A stretch of DNA of 25,010 nucleotides from Ichthyophonus hoferi (Eukaryota > Opisthokonta > Ichthyosporea > Ichthyophonida > Ichthyophonidae). Each line of letters opens with the position of its first letter. Positions within the stretch are counted from its first letter, which is position 1. The stretch is taken from NCBI GenBank assembly GCA_002751075.1, contig NAOQ01000512.1, forward strand, positions 6,969-31,978. The letters are read 5' to 3'. The translations under genes and the position numbers were made by a program. The notes under the pieces were generated by a model. The model had not been told where the DNA came from. It did not search any database and saw nothing but the letters and a program-made list of their open reading frames with translations. Shown one piece after another: positions 1 through 17,700 of the stretch.

Positions 1-8
1 GTGTATAG

Positions 9-28
9 GTATATCACCACCACCCACA
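9..28 (+). CDS. NEMF: possible end of an upstream NEMF exon (partial)
   Basis: Read from base 9, this stretch gives V-Y-H-H-H-P. In animal NEMF the residues just before the V-S-K-x-A-P-T-G-E-Y segment (encoded here from 617) are W-V-Y-H-H-Q, so this could be the tail of the preceding exon. A GT at 29-30 could be the donor, but that would leave phase 2 while the next recognised exon starts in phase 0. The junction therefore does not close without a missed micro-exon or another donor. Weak call. Confidence 0.3.
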
Positions 29-505
29 GTGATTGGTTTGTACTATTGTAAGCATATAGACGCCCGTGATGCGGTGGATTGAGTTTTTGTTAAACTGTAT
101 ACCTAATATTATATATATATAATATAATAACTGTAAGCAGGAATTATTCCCTGTCTGAATCATTACTGAATAGGCTTAAACATTAATTTTTCTGATGTGG
201 CCCATGTGAACGGCATCATATTTGGCATTAAACACACTTACATAGAACAATAGTTCCATAGTAACTTGATCATTGATTCAAACCAATGGCCTCTATAGCT
301 CTATGTGTAGGTATGATAGTAGAATAGTTTGTATTATGTATGTATGTATATATGTATATATATATGTATGTATACTACTATAATAGTAAGTATATATATG
401 TAGATTGATGTATGTATACGTATTTCATTTTGCAATGTGCTTACTGTGGATCTACTACATCTCATGTTATTTTTGTTTGCTAAACCTTGTACCATCCACT
501 GTTAA

Positions 506-6743
<6,238 letters not shown>

Positions 6744-6838
6744 AAATACACACCACAGTGAGATGGTGCTGAAAGGAATAATGCAATAATTTATTTACAT
6801 TGAAAACAAAATTGCTGATAACCTTTCAAAAAGCTATG

Positions 6839-6844
6839 AATAAA
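6839..6844 (+). terminator. poly(A) signal of NEMF
   Basis: AATAAA lies 96 bases after the NEMF stop codon, the normal place for a cleavage/polyadenylation signal. It implies a short 3' UTR from 6744. Confidence 0.55.
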
Positions 6845-7737
6845 TGGTTGCTATGATATATGTTTTTTTGACTTTTCTATTCGAGGAATATCATTCAATA
6901 AGTAATTTAAATGTTGGTCGGTGTAAAGAGGAAACCCTTTTATTTGATTGGCTTAAAATATACCTGACATCTAAGCCTGGGCCTAGGAAATTGCAAATGG
7001 GGGAATTCTAGATTGTTTCTATTGGGTAAAAGCCATTAACAATCTGGGATCTCCGGATTTTTGTGTAGGAGTACTGATTATTATAGTAACCCTAGCTATC
7101 TTACAATACGTTTTTAAATATATGTTAACGTATAAACGCAAAGCATTATTATATTAATTCCTATTATAATGCAATATTACGTTTCTTGGGATATAATTAG
7201 ATCAAACCATTATGCAGTGTACTGCATATGGTTTGTCTTGAGTACATAATTCCGTTGAAAACCATAAATGATTCTATAACTCCTAATGGTATCTGTCTTT
7301 AAATAACTATATGTGAACGGAATGCAAAGCAAACTGTGATGATTTAAAATTTTAAAAAAACGATGTGACTATGTTTGTGTGGTTTGAATATCTGGTAGGT
7401 TAAATATTAAAATGGGACATATCATGTACATAACTTTAGAGTACTTATATATTCAATTCCACTTTGTTTACGGTCAATAATATGTTTTTTCCCCTCGTTC
7501 TTAAGGCCAATCATAACTTCCATTTACTTGCCCATGATTTACTTCTACCTGGTGATTAGTCACCACAAGTTGCCAAAATAGTCCACAAATAAACAAGATT
7601 CAGTGGGCTACATAATATTATGGTTGTATTCTACATGACACATTAGACTAAAAAATATATATATCACTCGCATAGCTTTGGCTGTGGGAGTAAATTTTCA
7701 TCGACTGAAGATTTTTTTAGAGAAAAAATATATACCA
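6845..7737. other. intergenic stretch between NEMF and the convergent small gene
   Basis: No exon recognised on either strand. It holds a near-perfect hairpin at 7203-7235 (arms of 15 and 14 bases, four-base loop). A segment of about 40 bp around 7106-7144 resembles one in the last NEMF intron near 6427-6468 (shared core TTTAAATATATGTTA). The rest is unremarkable A+T-rich DNA. Confidence 0.6.
7203..7235. repeat. 33-nt hairpin
   Basis: Arms CAAACCATTATGCAG and CTGCATATGGTTTG are complementary except for one unpaired base, around the loop TGTA. It is too short for a microRNA precursor and is probably an imperfect palindrome of no assigned role. Confidence 0.6.
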
Positions 7738-7777
7738 TTTATTTCCATGTTATGTCGTTTATTTTATTATCTTTATT
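7738..7777 (-). terminator. poly(A) signal cluster for the minus-strand small gene
   Basis: On the minus strand AATAAA occurs at 7772-7777 (overlapping the stop codon) and again within 7738-7768. This is the expected place for the 3' end of the gene proposed at 7776-9729 and adds some support to its last exon. Confidence 0.45.
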
Positions 7778-9729
7778 AATTGATATATATCCACTCATTG
7801 TCCTGTAACTCATTTGCATCACCCATTTGTGTCCAGCTAAACCCTGCTGTTTGAATGTTCTTGGCTAATTTGTTCATCTTTCTTGCACATTCCTCCCTAA
7901 ACCAAAGTAATGAAACGATTATAATTTATAATTACCCGCTTCTGACAAGCTGCATATATCCATTGGATAAGTGCATAGGAGACATTTTAAAAATCCCAAT
8001 TCGAACTACCAGGAATTCATTTTCTGGGTTTGAATTTGAAGTAAAACTATCTGCCCATTTGGCAGTTTCTCTTTCCAGGTCGAGAAAATATGACCTACCT
8101 TGTCGTCAAAGCACATACGCGAAAGGACACAGAGTATTTTTTATTAACAATTTTAATTGGAGTTGGGATTTGCAGCTATGATAAGCATACTGGGACCATT
8201 ATATATAGTTCGGTATATTTCATACTCATTATTACATAATCCTTTTTTATATTGTATATTCGGCAGTTGTTTCATTGAAGTTTAAGATGTAATGTTGTTG
8301 ATTTTAGCTCCTGACTAGAGTTCTCTATGGATAAACTATCTAGCATATCATTATTTTAATTCAAACATGTGCAATTATTATATTACTGTGTTGCAGTTAA
8401 TATCTTACTGTATTATAATTATTATTATGCTACATTATAGTTATAGTTATTATCATGGCATTTTATATGTATTAACTCGACCTGTTGTAGTAATTATCTT
8501 ACCCATTCTAAATAGCAGTGGTAATTGCAAGCAGTGAAGTAAATAAAGACAAAAGAGCTTTTCTCGGTACAACTAAAAAAAATCGACAAACGGATTCTGA
8601 CACCAACAGAACCGTTATATACTGTGTAAATATAACTTACTTTTTACTTGGATTATTTAATCATTTGATTATTGACTAATTAATTAATTAATTAAACGAA
8701 GATGGTTGATAATCCAGTACCAAGTAATTAACTCATTTGTTTAGACTCTTGACTGATTTCATCACCCATGCTGTATATCTAGCCATATTTTACATTATGT
8801 TCATTGTAACTTTTTAGTGTAGCTGAATACCTTCATTAAAAATATATATAATAGATAATTAAATTTTTCTTGACTCCATCATTACTCAATTAATAAGGAA
8901 TCAACAAGAAAACCCATAACAAAACGCAAATCCCAGTCAGTAGTATAATATTTGTACAATCTTTTATCATCCTTATTTATTTGCTTTATACTTATCGATT
9001 TCAGCCTGCGTAGCAATTATAATTATCATACCCTTGTTCAGGGTTGCAGCTAACTATTTCTGGCAAACAATTTAAGATACAGACTGTATTGCATTTATTC
9101 TGTATCTCTATAGAATCAAGAGGACCCGATATTGTTCAGACAGAACCCTTATATATATATATATATATAATATTCCAATACCCAACATTAATTATAATGT
9201 TTCTGGCTATGTTAAATATGTAGCTATATTTAACAAACCCTTTATAGCATGCCACTATTTGTTCGATACCCTAGAACTCTTTGACTAAATCAATAGGATA
9301 ATTGCCTACTCTATTGGGAATGCGGTCTTCCCAACCGGTCTTAATGTAATAAAAATGCCTCTGTAAATAAAATATACATATATTTGCAAATTATTTAAAA
9401 TAGAAAACTTTGCGCAATATTTTTAACTAGGACTGGTACAGCCATGATTGTTGGGTCTGTTGTATGAGGTTGTATTATTTTAGAATAACTATGATTAGTT
9501 AACCATTGTTACCCGATATTTTAAGGAATTAAAGCAACTTTGACATTCTATGAGTTGTCAGCTATTGAACATAGGTGTTAGTAATTCCGCTATTATTGGC
9601 TTTGTACTTTTCATATGAATTACGTGCGTATTGTCTGTTACTAATTATATAATTACTTACCAGTCTATCTTTTTTTGTCCAGGATCCAAATAGAATATTT
9701 AAAATATAAACAACGTTAATATAAAACAT
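7776..9729 (-). CDS. proposed small secreted cysteine-rich protein, six exons, family not recognised
   Basis: I do not recognise this protein. Proposed exons, in minus-strand order: 9661-9729, 9310-9360, 9032-9105, 8503-8572, 8099-8175, 7776-7896. Every intron is GT-AG, phases agree, and the total of 462 nt gives 153 residues plus TAA. The start ATG at 9729 opens a hydrophobic leader (MFYINVVYILNILFGS) that looks like a signal peptide. Nine cysteines follow, spaced C45-C49-C53-C60-C66-C80-C84-C109-C117; the C-terminal tail is charged and ends NEWIYIN. By rough hand count exons 2-6 are near 40% G+C against under 30% around them; exon 1 is not enriched. The donor after exon 1 (GTAAGT) and the acceptors of exons 2 and 4 are strong; the donor after exon 2 (GTAGGC) is the weakest. 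Exon 3 could instead start two bases earlier (tandem AG), but only 9105 keeps phase. A TATA box, GC box and CRE-like sites lie just upstream. Short open stretches are common by chance in such DNA, so this rests on the combination. It could instead be part of a larger gene. Confidence 0.5.
8372..8460. repeat. 22-bp minisatellite, copy set A
   Basis: About four diverged 22-bp units of the type (C/T)A(G/A)TTATTATCTTACTGTATTA in an intron of the minus-strand small gene. The same family reappears at 16268-16445. Confidence 0.55.
9149..9170. repeat. AT dinucleotide microsatellite
   Basis: A plain run of AT dinucleotides in the intron between exons 2 and 3 of the minus-strand small gene. Confidence 0.7.
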
Positions 9730-9804
9730 TTGTCGCTCTAAACCTCGGAATAATAGTATGTTGAATATGCAGCTGCGTCTTTGTATTATGAGTAAAAATT
9801 TCTT

Positions 9805-9911
9805 CTTTATAATATGCTCCACTCCATTATTTTAAATGAAAAAAAAAATCCCCGCCTATGGCGATTTCGGTGATGTCATGGCTTCAATTCGGGTGTTGAA
9901 GACGTCATAAT
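9805..9911 (-). promoter_or_regulatory. promoter of the minus-strand small gene: TATA, GC box, CRE-like sites
   Basis: Reading the minus strand toward the gene: a CRE-like site (TGACGTCT core, 9901-9908), an ATF-like site (TGACATCA, 9871-9878), a GC box (GGCGGGG, 9850-9856) and a TATAAAG box at 9805-9811. A start about 30 bases past the TATA would leave roughly 50 bases of 5' UTR before the ATG at 9729. CpG dinucleotides cluster here in otherwise CpG-poor intergenic DNA. CTTCAA and TTGAAG form a small inverted repeat between the two CRE-like sites. Factor names are inferred from consensus sequences only. Confidence 0.5.
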
Positions 9912-9979
9912 GTCGAGCTATGGGCAATATATTGGGAAAATTGCTTAATGATGTTAATATATGGTGCTTGAAAAATAAT

Positions 9980-9989
9980 TATATAAATA
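9980..9989 (+). promoter_or_regulatory. TATA box facing right (divergent from the minus-strand gene)
   Basis: TATATAAATA lies on the plus strand about 70 bases right of the CRE-like block. A start would fall near 10010-10015, with the first ATG on that transcript at 10065. Together with the left-facing TATA at 9805-9811 this suggests a bidirectional promoter. Confidence 0.4.
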
Positions 9990-10064
9990 GGAAGATTGTT
10001 TTATTACAATAGTTAACCGAAATTTTTTATTTGTGAATCTTTTCCGATATTTCAAAATCTATCT

Positions 10065-10469
10065 ATGCAAGGTTAGTGTAATATACTGGTAGTTGCGCTA
10101 CCACCTACATTACATATATATTTATGTTATAAACCAGTCATCTTAAGGCTCATGACGATTTCCCAGGATTTTTATTGTGACCAATTATACGAACTGGAAT
10201 TATCCTCGATAGATGACTACATACAGTAAGATCTACAAATTAGCATCGGTTGTCACAAAAATTATACATAAGAATACTTAGTATGTTTGGAACTTTGCCT
10301 TGTCTAATCCAAAAAACAAATTATAATCTTGTTGAACATACAATTAATCTGTAGTATAATGGGTATAGTTTTTATAAGAAATGCATACCGTGTATTTTCA
10401 ATGGAACATCGCCTGGAATATCTAGGAGGCCTGGGGAAGTGGGCCGAAATAAACTCCTTAGATTTATGA
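10065..10469 (+). CDS. proposed small plus-strand gene, three exons, not recognised
   Basis: I do not recognise this product. Proposed exons 10065-10071, 10138-10225 and 10379-10469 (186 nt, 61 residues plus TGA) join in phase with GT-AG introns of 66 and 153 bases. The first exon carries only ATG, CAA and one base; the donors are GTTAGT and GTAAGA. The second exon reads DFYCDQLYELELSSIDDYI, the third RVFSMEHRLEYLGGLGKW and ends SLDL. Exons 2 and 3 are clearly richer in G+C than their surroundings. The product would be soluble, with no signal peptide or membrane segment. An alternative third exon (10369-10485) in another frame also closes in phase and could join an exon at 11015-11090 ending in a hydrophobic tail, followed by AATAAA at 11188-11193. 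I prefer the shorter form on residue composition, although it lacks a nearby poly(A) signal. The tiny first exon may be wrong. Confidence 0.33.
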
Positions 10470-10485
10470 GAAGATGTGTTAGACA

Positions 10486-11366
10486 GTACGGACGCTATAT
10501 ATACATATATATGTTTATATATATATATAATATATACGCGGAAAAAAATGTTTAAAAGTATTGTAAATCTGTTGTAATGCTTTTTTGTTTATAATAATAG
10601 AGAAACTTTGAACAGTAATATGAAGATACACAATATTACACAGTGATTCATGCTTTCCTGGGCAAGTGAAAAATGGTTACCTCATAGGTAGTCTTAATCC
10701 ATGTAAGGTTTTAAGAAAATGAATGAATCAAGTTTTACATTTAATACAAGGTTACCAATCACACTCGAGTACTCACCTAACTACCTGCATGCCTCACTGA
10801 TAAGAGCCAATCCTCATTCGGCAATATAATCTAGTCCATTCTTATTTTTATCTGTCTTTTAGTTCTTATATTTACACCCACTTCGAGTACTATTTCTATC
10901 TCTACATAACAATTATATCATATTAACTATATGTGTACAAATATTATTGACAATCTTTGCGATAACTTTTCTTTCTTTCAACTGTTCTTCTTCTTCCACA
11001 TGCACAACTTACAGTTCTAATTCAATCCTGAACTCTGTCAAGATAATTTATGCTTTGTCCATATTCACAATCATATTTTTATTACTTTAATTTTTTCTTG
11101 ATAGTATTGCTGTATTTTCAAACCATATATTCCATACTATTCTCTTTCAATACACATCTCCTATTCAACAGGTAATGATTACTTCTTAATAAATATTTAT
11201 TTATGAGCATACTGAGTCTTTATATATAATAGTATAACACATATTAATCCATGAAAATAACGAATTTTTGCTATATTAAAGAGTTAAGGTTAAAAATATT
11301 TAATATATATTAATCAATTAAAAGGCTAGCATAGTAAATGAATAATATTCTACCATTAGCTACATC
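10486..11366. other. non-coding stretch before the glucuronosyltransferase gene
   Basis: It begins with a TA-rich simple run (10495-10540). A strongly pyrimidine-rich segment at about 10960-11014 ends in CTTACAG and looks like a 3' splice site; it could serve the alternative last exon 11015-11090 of the small plus-strand gene. AATAAA occurs at 11188-11193. No other exon recognised. Confidence 0.5.
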
Positions 11367-11375
11367 TATATAAAG
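11367..11375 (+). promoter_or_regulatory. candidate TATA box for the glucuronosyltransferase gene
   Basis: TATATAAAG lies about 370 bases before the ATG at 11738. It is the best TATA-like site in the preceding 600 bases, but such strings arise easily in DNA this rich in A+T. Confidence 0.25.
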
Positions 11376-11737
11376 TACCTTCCAAAGAGAATTAGATGCT
11401 TGAATCAGTACTGCAACCAAGCACTTAGATAAATCTTTAAATACAACCTTAACTATAGAAGAACAATAAGAGCCAACCCAGTTACTCTATTAATTATTAT
11501 TTTATTTTAAACACAACAAGAACTATAAAAGGTGTACCAGATAGAACAATATGCACAATAAAAAACATACATGATATTCAGCACAAAATTAGACGCGCAA
11601 CCAATATTAAAAATACAAAATTAAGTATACATATCAAATAATCTTAATAAAAAAGCAAAATTAACACTGAAAATTAACTAGTGTATGTGTATAATTAGAG
11701 TGTGAGCTACAAAGGAATTAATACGCGGAACTCAACA

Positions 11738-14700
11738 ATGAATCGTGGATATGGATCTAAATCATCCAAAGGCCAATCATGGGGCCTTGTTAAACCTATT
11801 GCAGTGACCATAAGTATGGTATCACTAATTTTCTTTGTAGCAGTAGGTAAGTATTAGCAGCTTTATTGGGTTGTTAAAATTTAAGCCTTGTAGTGGGTTG
11901 ATTTGGTACCTGTCCAATTTATTTTGAATGTTTTAGTATTATTGCCCGTATGCAACATGTATAAATATAAAGACTTGTATATGTGAATCTATGAATTTTG
12001 TTATTCAAACATAGGCACCAATACTACACAATATTAAAGTACTATATATAAGTACGTAAGATCTAATCTATGATTTGTATTAAAAAATAAATATATTAAC
12101 GATTGGTTATGTACTAAAATAGGTACCTCCAATTTCTTTGTTTTTTAATGATATTTGTATTGTAACTCTCTCATATATAAATATATGTTATTGTTGAACA
12201 GCCATACACAATTTAATTTAGTAACTTAGGAAATGGATTTTGCAAGAAGTCAGTTGCTTGGTTTGCTTTAAAATTAAAACCTTAGTAAAATATAAAACCT
12301 TGATTATATGTTAGGTAGTTCTTCATTTCCACAATCACCAAGAGCACACACATTGTGATTGTTTTATATATACCATGAATATAGCATAATAATAACAATT
12401 ATAATTTCCTGTATTATGTATCTATGATCCACCTAGATTATTTAAAATGTATGAATGTCAATAGGTTCATAAATTTAAAATAACCCTTATGGTTAATTTG
12501 ATTTTCATTTATTTTATTTTATTTGAGTTCAGTTTATTTTAAGCAATTAAAACTACTATTATACCTTATTAAAAACCTGAATTCAAGAGATATTTTCCAC
12601 AATACCATTATAAAAAATATAGGTTGTTTTCATTGGTCAAGTATTAGTTCATATTATAAATAATCATTTTAATTGGGTATAAAGCATTTATTATATGAGC
12701 AATGATATTTTATTTCGAATAAGCTAGAAAAAACCAATACAATTAATGAAAGCATGGCTACCTCTCTATTTACCTATATATATGCATATATATATACATA
12801 CACACTCTTACAATATAACTCCTCTAGTTTTTCGAGCAAGTATTGTCTATAACGAAGGCAGTTTTAGCAAAGAAGCCTCCTTAAAGTCAAGACAGTACAA
12901 CAAAAATAAAGAAAGCTTAAACTGGATAGATAAATTGAAACCACAAGAATGGATAACTGCATCAGATGACAAACAGCCAATAATATACATTATTACACCA
13001 ACATACTATCGCCTAACCCAGGTATTATCATACTAGAAATGGTTTTTGATCTATTTTTTTCTTTTTTTCTCTTTTTCCTTTTAAACTTTTACTCGTTATC
13101 TTGTTACAGTATATTTTACCTTGTTATTTTCCCTTTTTTATTTATGTTTGCATCATATTATTATTTGTTGCTTCTTTTTCAGGTTTCCCTATTCTATTTT
13201 GGCAGTTTTTTTTTTTTATTTCTTTTTTAACATCGTATATATCCACTATTTTATGTTATATTTATTTTTTCTCTCTTTCTCGCTTTCTCTCTTTTTCTTT
13301 TTCTCTGTTTCTTTTGTTTTTCGTTATATAATATATTTAATTTCCGTTATCATTAAAACGACAGGTATATATACATTGATTGTTCTTTAAAGTGTGTAAT
13401 ACCATTGATATTATATATTATAAATGTTTACTTGCATATATAATTATCTTATATTATATTTTATATATATATAACTTTCTATTTGTTTTTAATCTTCTTT
13501 TTAAACGCCTTAAATTTTTTTGATTATTTAACTAAACAATACCAATAGATCATATTAGTGGTTTTAATTTATTGATTCAACTCGTTCAATCAATGAGTTA
13601 CTGATTTTGTTCCTCTCTTAATCTATGTCCTACTAAATATTTTAAACATTTTAAACATACTAACATATACGTCAGCTAGCAGACCTTACACGAATGGGAA
13701 ATACTTTGAGAAATTTGGACCGCATTCATTGGGTTGTCGTAGAGGACAGTAAACGGATATCTACTAGAGTTAGCAATGTTTTGCAACATTCGTAAGGGCT
13801 ATTAATATGTATATATGAATGAATGATCTTGGTTTTAAGTTTTAAATTAGGATGAAATAGTCTACAAATATTGCTCTTGTTTATGCTAATATACTCCAGT
13901 GTTAAATTTAATATAAACTTGAATATATTTTTAAAAATAAAAAATATTTTGTCATAAATAACAATGGTGTAACACAATACAATATTATAGATTAAATTGT
14001 ATATATTAACAAACCTATTTTGTAATATGTAATGCATTTATAATATGAACCGGTATATGTCTTATTATATTATGATTGCAGTAAAATGTTATAATTGAAA
14101 TGATGAATTCCAGGGATAGATGAGGTAATGATTGGACCTTGGCACTTTTCAAAAACAAATTATGTATATTAAAAAAAGGCGAATATATACATATCTTTAT
14201 TAAACGTTTTATTAATCACTAATACTGGTAAACTAACCCCATTCTTTCTTTATTTTCACAACATATTAAAATAAATTGCCCATTTATTTATTTATATATT
14301 TACCTATCTATCTCTATTTATATTTATTTATCCATCTATTTACTTACCTACTTGTTGTACATTCTATAAAATTGCTAAAAATTTAAACTCTAACAAATAA
14401 TAATTTAAGCTTCTATAATATTAAATTTTAAAATAAGCATATTACCCAATCATACCCTTCAGTCAGGTATGGAGATATACCCATATCAATATGGAATCTC
14501 CGCCACCATCCATGAACCCTAATAAACACCGGTAAGTGTTGGGAAAGATGTTATTATAACCAATATAAAGAAAGAGGGAGATAAGGAGGCTGCGAGGAAG
14601 TATTTCATAGTAATATTATAGCCTAATAAGAATATCAGAATTCTTCTTTTTTTTCTAAAAGCGTGGCCATTGGCTAATAAAATGATCATAATAAAATCTT

Positions 14701-17700
14701 AAAGTAAGCATTTTATTGTTGTACAGACATCTTGGCTAACGAAATAAACTTATTAAGCATTATAAATAGTTTTTGTTTAACAAAGACTTAAATCGATATA
14801 GTGGAGCCATTACAATCAAATAAAAATGAAAAGAAGCTTCAACCAATAAAACATGGCTATTAAAAATTAGTCATTGTTATTTTTAAGCAGAGGCCTTAGC
14901 CAACGAAATATAGGCATTAAAAAGGTACTAGAACTATCCACCAATGAGTGTGAGGGAAAGGGGATTATCTACTTTGGGGATGACGACAATGCATATGATC
15001 TGAGGGTGTTTCAAGCTATAAGCGAAGTCAGCACAGGTGGGTAATATACATAAAGATATATATAGAGAGAGAGGGAGAGAAGGAGAAAAGGAGGGAAAGG
15101 GTCAGAGATTATATAGTATATATATATAAACGCTGTAAGAGATATTATCACAGGTAAGTAGTATAGAGAGAGAGGAATAGAGAGAGGAAAATTGGAATAT
15201 TATACAAGATACTATAACATACATGGAAAAGTGATACGGGAAGTAAGCGCAGATAGGTGGTATGTGCATTAATAAAGAGGAAGAGAAAGTAGAGAGAGTG
15301 GGAGAATGACAGACTATATAATATACTCTAGGTGCAGTGACTACAGATAGGTGAGATATACATAATAGATCACTCTAGTGACCCTTTCTCCTACGGGCCA
15401 GTCGGAGTATGGCCGGTAGGATTCAGTGGTGGAAGGAGATATGAAAGGTGTACGTTAGACCCTATTAGTGGAAAGGTTAACGGTTGGGTTACTCATTATA
15501 GACCGGTAGGTGCCTGGTGGGTCTTTAATTAATAATTGATAGCAGTGTATAGTACAGCGTAATGTACTGTAGTATGGTCGACTAAAGTGTATTAGTGTTT
15601 TTAATATAGTGTGATATATAAATTGCATTATATAATTTTATGTTATATGATTTTTTTCACTTACGTATATTTATTTAGTGTCATATTTACCTGCGTCTAT
15701 ATATATTCTCTACTAAGACAAATAGTAATACAATTAAATATATAACACCACTAAGTATTATGTAGTACTACTATTTATTATAAAAAACTATTATTTATTT
15801 TATAAAACTACTATTTGTTATATAGCACTACTGTTTATTATATAATACTGCTATTATACTTATACAGTAGTAAGTAGATACTATTCTTTTATTCTTTTAT
15901 TCCTACCTTGCACATAATGCTAACCAATTATTTATTAAATTATGATCATCCTATAATAATCCAAAAATCATTTCAATCACGTTATTAAACCCATCAATAA
16001 GTTAGTTCATAATTTTTATTAGCCAACCCTTATTGATAATAATCATTTTAATTTTAAACCCGGATTTTCATTGAATAGAAGCGGGAGTTTGCTGTTGACA
16101 TGGCAGCATTTGCTGTTAATATCCAATATATGAGACTAAAGATGCGAGATGGGGCCAGTATGCAGTTTAGTCATAAGTACCCGGTAAGTATGTGTGCTTA
16201 ATGAGCAATGTAATGTTGTATGTATGATTCAGTGGTAGAGTACGATTAATTAAATATAGTATGCTGATTTTAGCCCGCCCGTACAGTTGCTATCTTAAAG
16301 TATTGTAGTTATTATCTTATCGAATTGTGGTTATTATCTCATTATATAATATTTATTATCCCACTATCTTGTAGCGTTTATATTACTGTTATGTTTATTG
16401 TCTCATTATATAATAGTTATTATATCACTGTATTATTGTTATTATATTATTTGTTTTTTTATGGCCGCCGATAATTGCCAGCGGAAGATCAAAATAGAAA
16501 AAAAGACCTTTATTTGGTTAGTTCCAACTGTACAATCAAGGATTGGGTCTTGTTATAGACGGGCACCTTTTATACTCTCTAAACATACTATACATAGATG
16601 AATTGACAACCTAATCATTAATTAATTAATTACTAAACCAACTAAATTATTTATTCATTTCTTTATTCTTTAATTAAATAATATTATAACTATATTTTCT
16701 ATGCTATACATTTAGCTATTTTTATCACCATTAAGTTTGTCATTTACAGCATTTTAAAGTTTAAATTTACACGATAATGGTTTGATCGTAATAGGGTGGA
16801 CAGCTGGAGACCATGTTTCTAAAGCAACTATTAAAGGATAAATCAGAGTTGGAGGTAAGAAAGAAGGAAGTATATATATTATTACAGTAGACCGTATATG
16901 TATGTTTATAATCCAACCAGTATAGGCGATAATTAAATTTTATATTGCAGAGTGAAAGTTTGTAATGACTGTACCCCTAAATTAATCACCAATAAAACAT
17001 TGCAATATATCTTGATTGTTTTATTGGCTCTGATATTGTAGCTGTGTTGTAAGTACTAAATATAGTATAATATATATAGACTACTAGATAGTCTGATTAC
17101 TAATTGATTAATTAAACAAAATTTATTAATAGCCTATTCTTATTAGATAATTAACCAATATTAACTACAGCTGTTTTTCGTCCAGGTTGTGTGTAGCTAG
17201 CTATATTTGACATATATGATATATAGATTACTTGGTAATGTTATTTTTATCAATAACCTAGCATTAATTACGTAATTAATTTAGATTAACTGATTCATTA
17301 CTCATGTTGTACATGTTGCTAAACTTAGCAAATACCAATATATTCCTGAAAACAATAATAGGAAATACAAAGTGTTTGGTAATTTTATCAATGAAAAATA
17401 TATATTGTCATTGTTTTTGGTTCTTTAAAAATATATAAACAATAATACTCTCTATAAACATTGGCTGGTAAGGAGTTTTATTGCTAGAAATAGACAAATG
17501 TAATAAAAAACATACAATCTATCAAACATAAAGCAATTGCAGATATATAAAGGAATTGCATGATGTTACTATATATGGGAAACTGTTTGTCATGATAGTA
17601 ATTCAATCAGACTGAAGTAAAACATCAATTCAAAGTTAAGGGCATTTATTTTTCGGGTAACTTTAATTATAGACATACCCAATCATTTACCCTTGTTTGT

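Noticed and set aside
7990-8098. Minus-strand frame reading RSYFLDLERETAKWADSF, like the end of a PH domain
   Set aside because: It lies in another frame from the upstream exon, and the donor at 8098 joins in phase to 7896 instead. The resemblance is short, and I treat it as intron.
7855-8181. 108-codon plus-strand open frame
   Set aside because: It lies antisense to two proposed exons (7776-7896 and 8099-8175) and the intron between them, which have better splice sites and composition. Its product resembles nothing I know.
9562-9822. Full 86-codon minus-strand open frame starting at 9822
   Set aside because: The apparent start at 9822 is GTG, not ATG. The first ATG in frame is at 9729, and a strong GTAAGT donor follows 9661, so only 9661-9729 is kept as coding.
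13039-13390. Three overlapping F/L-rich open frames
   Set aside because: They translate a T/C-rich intron tract in three frames, and composition explains them.
13726-14037. 103-codon minus-strand open frame
   Set aside because: It overlaps glucuronosyltransferase exon 3 and intron sequence on the opposite strand, and its product is N/I/Y/K-rich as expected by chance.
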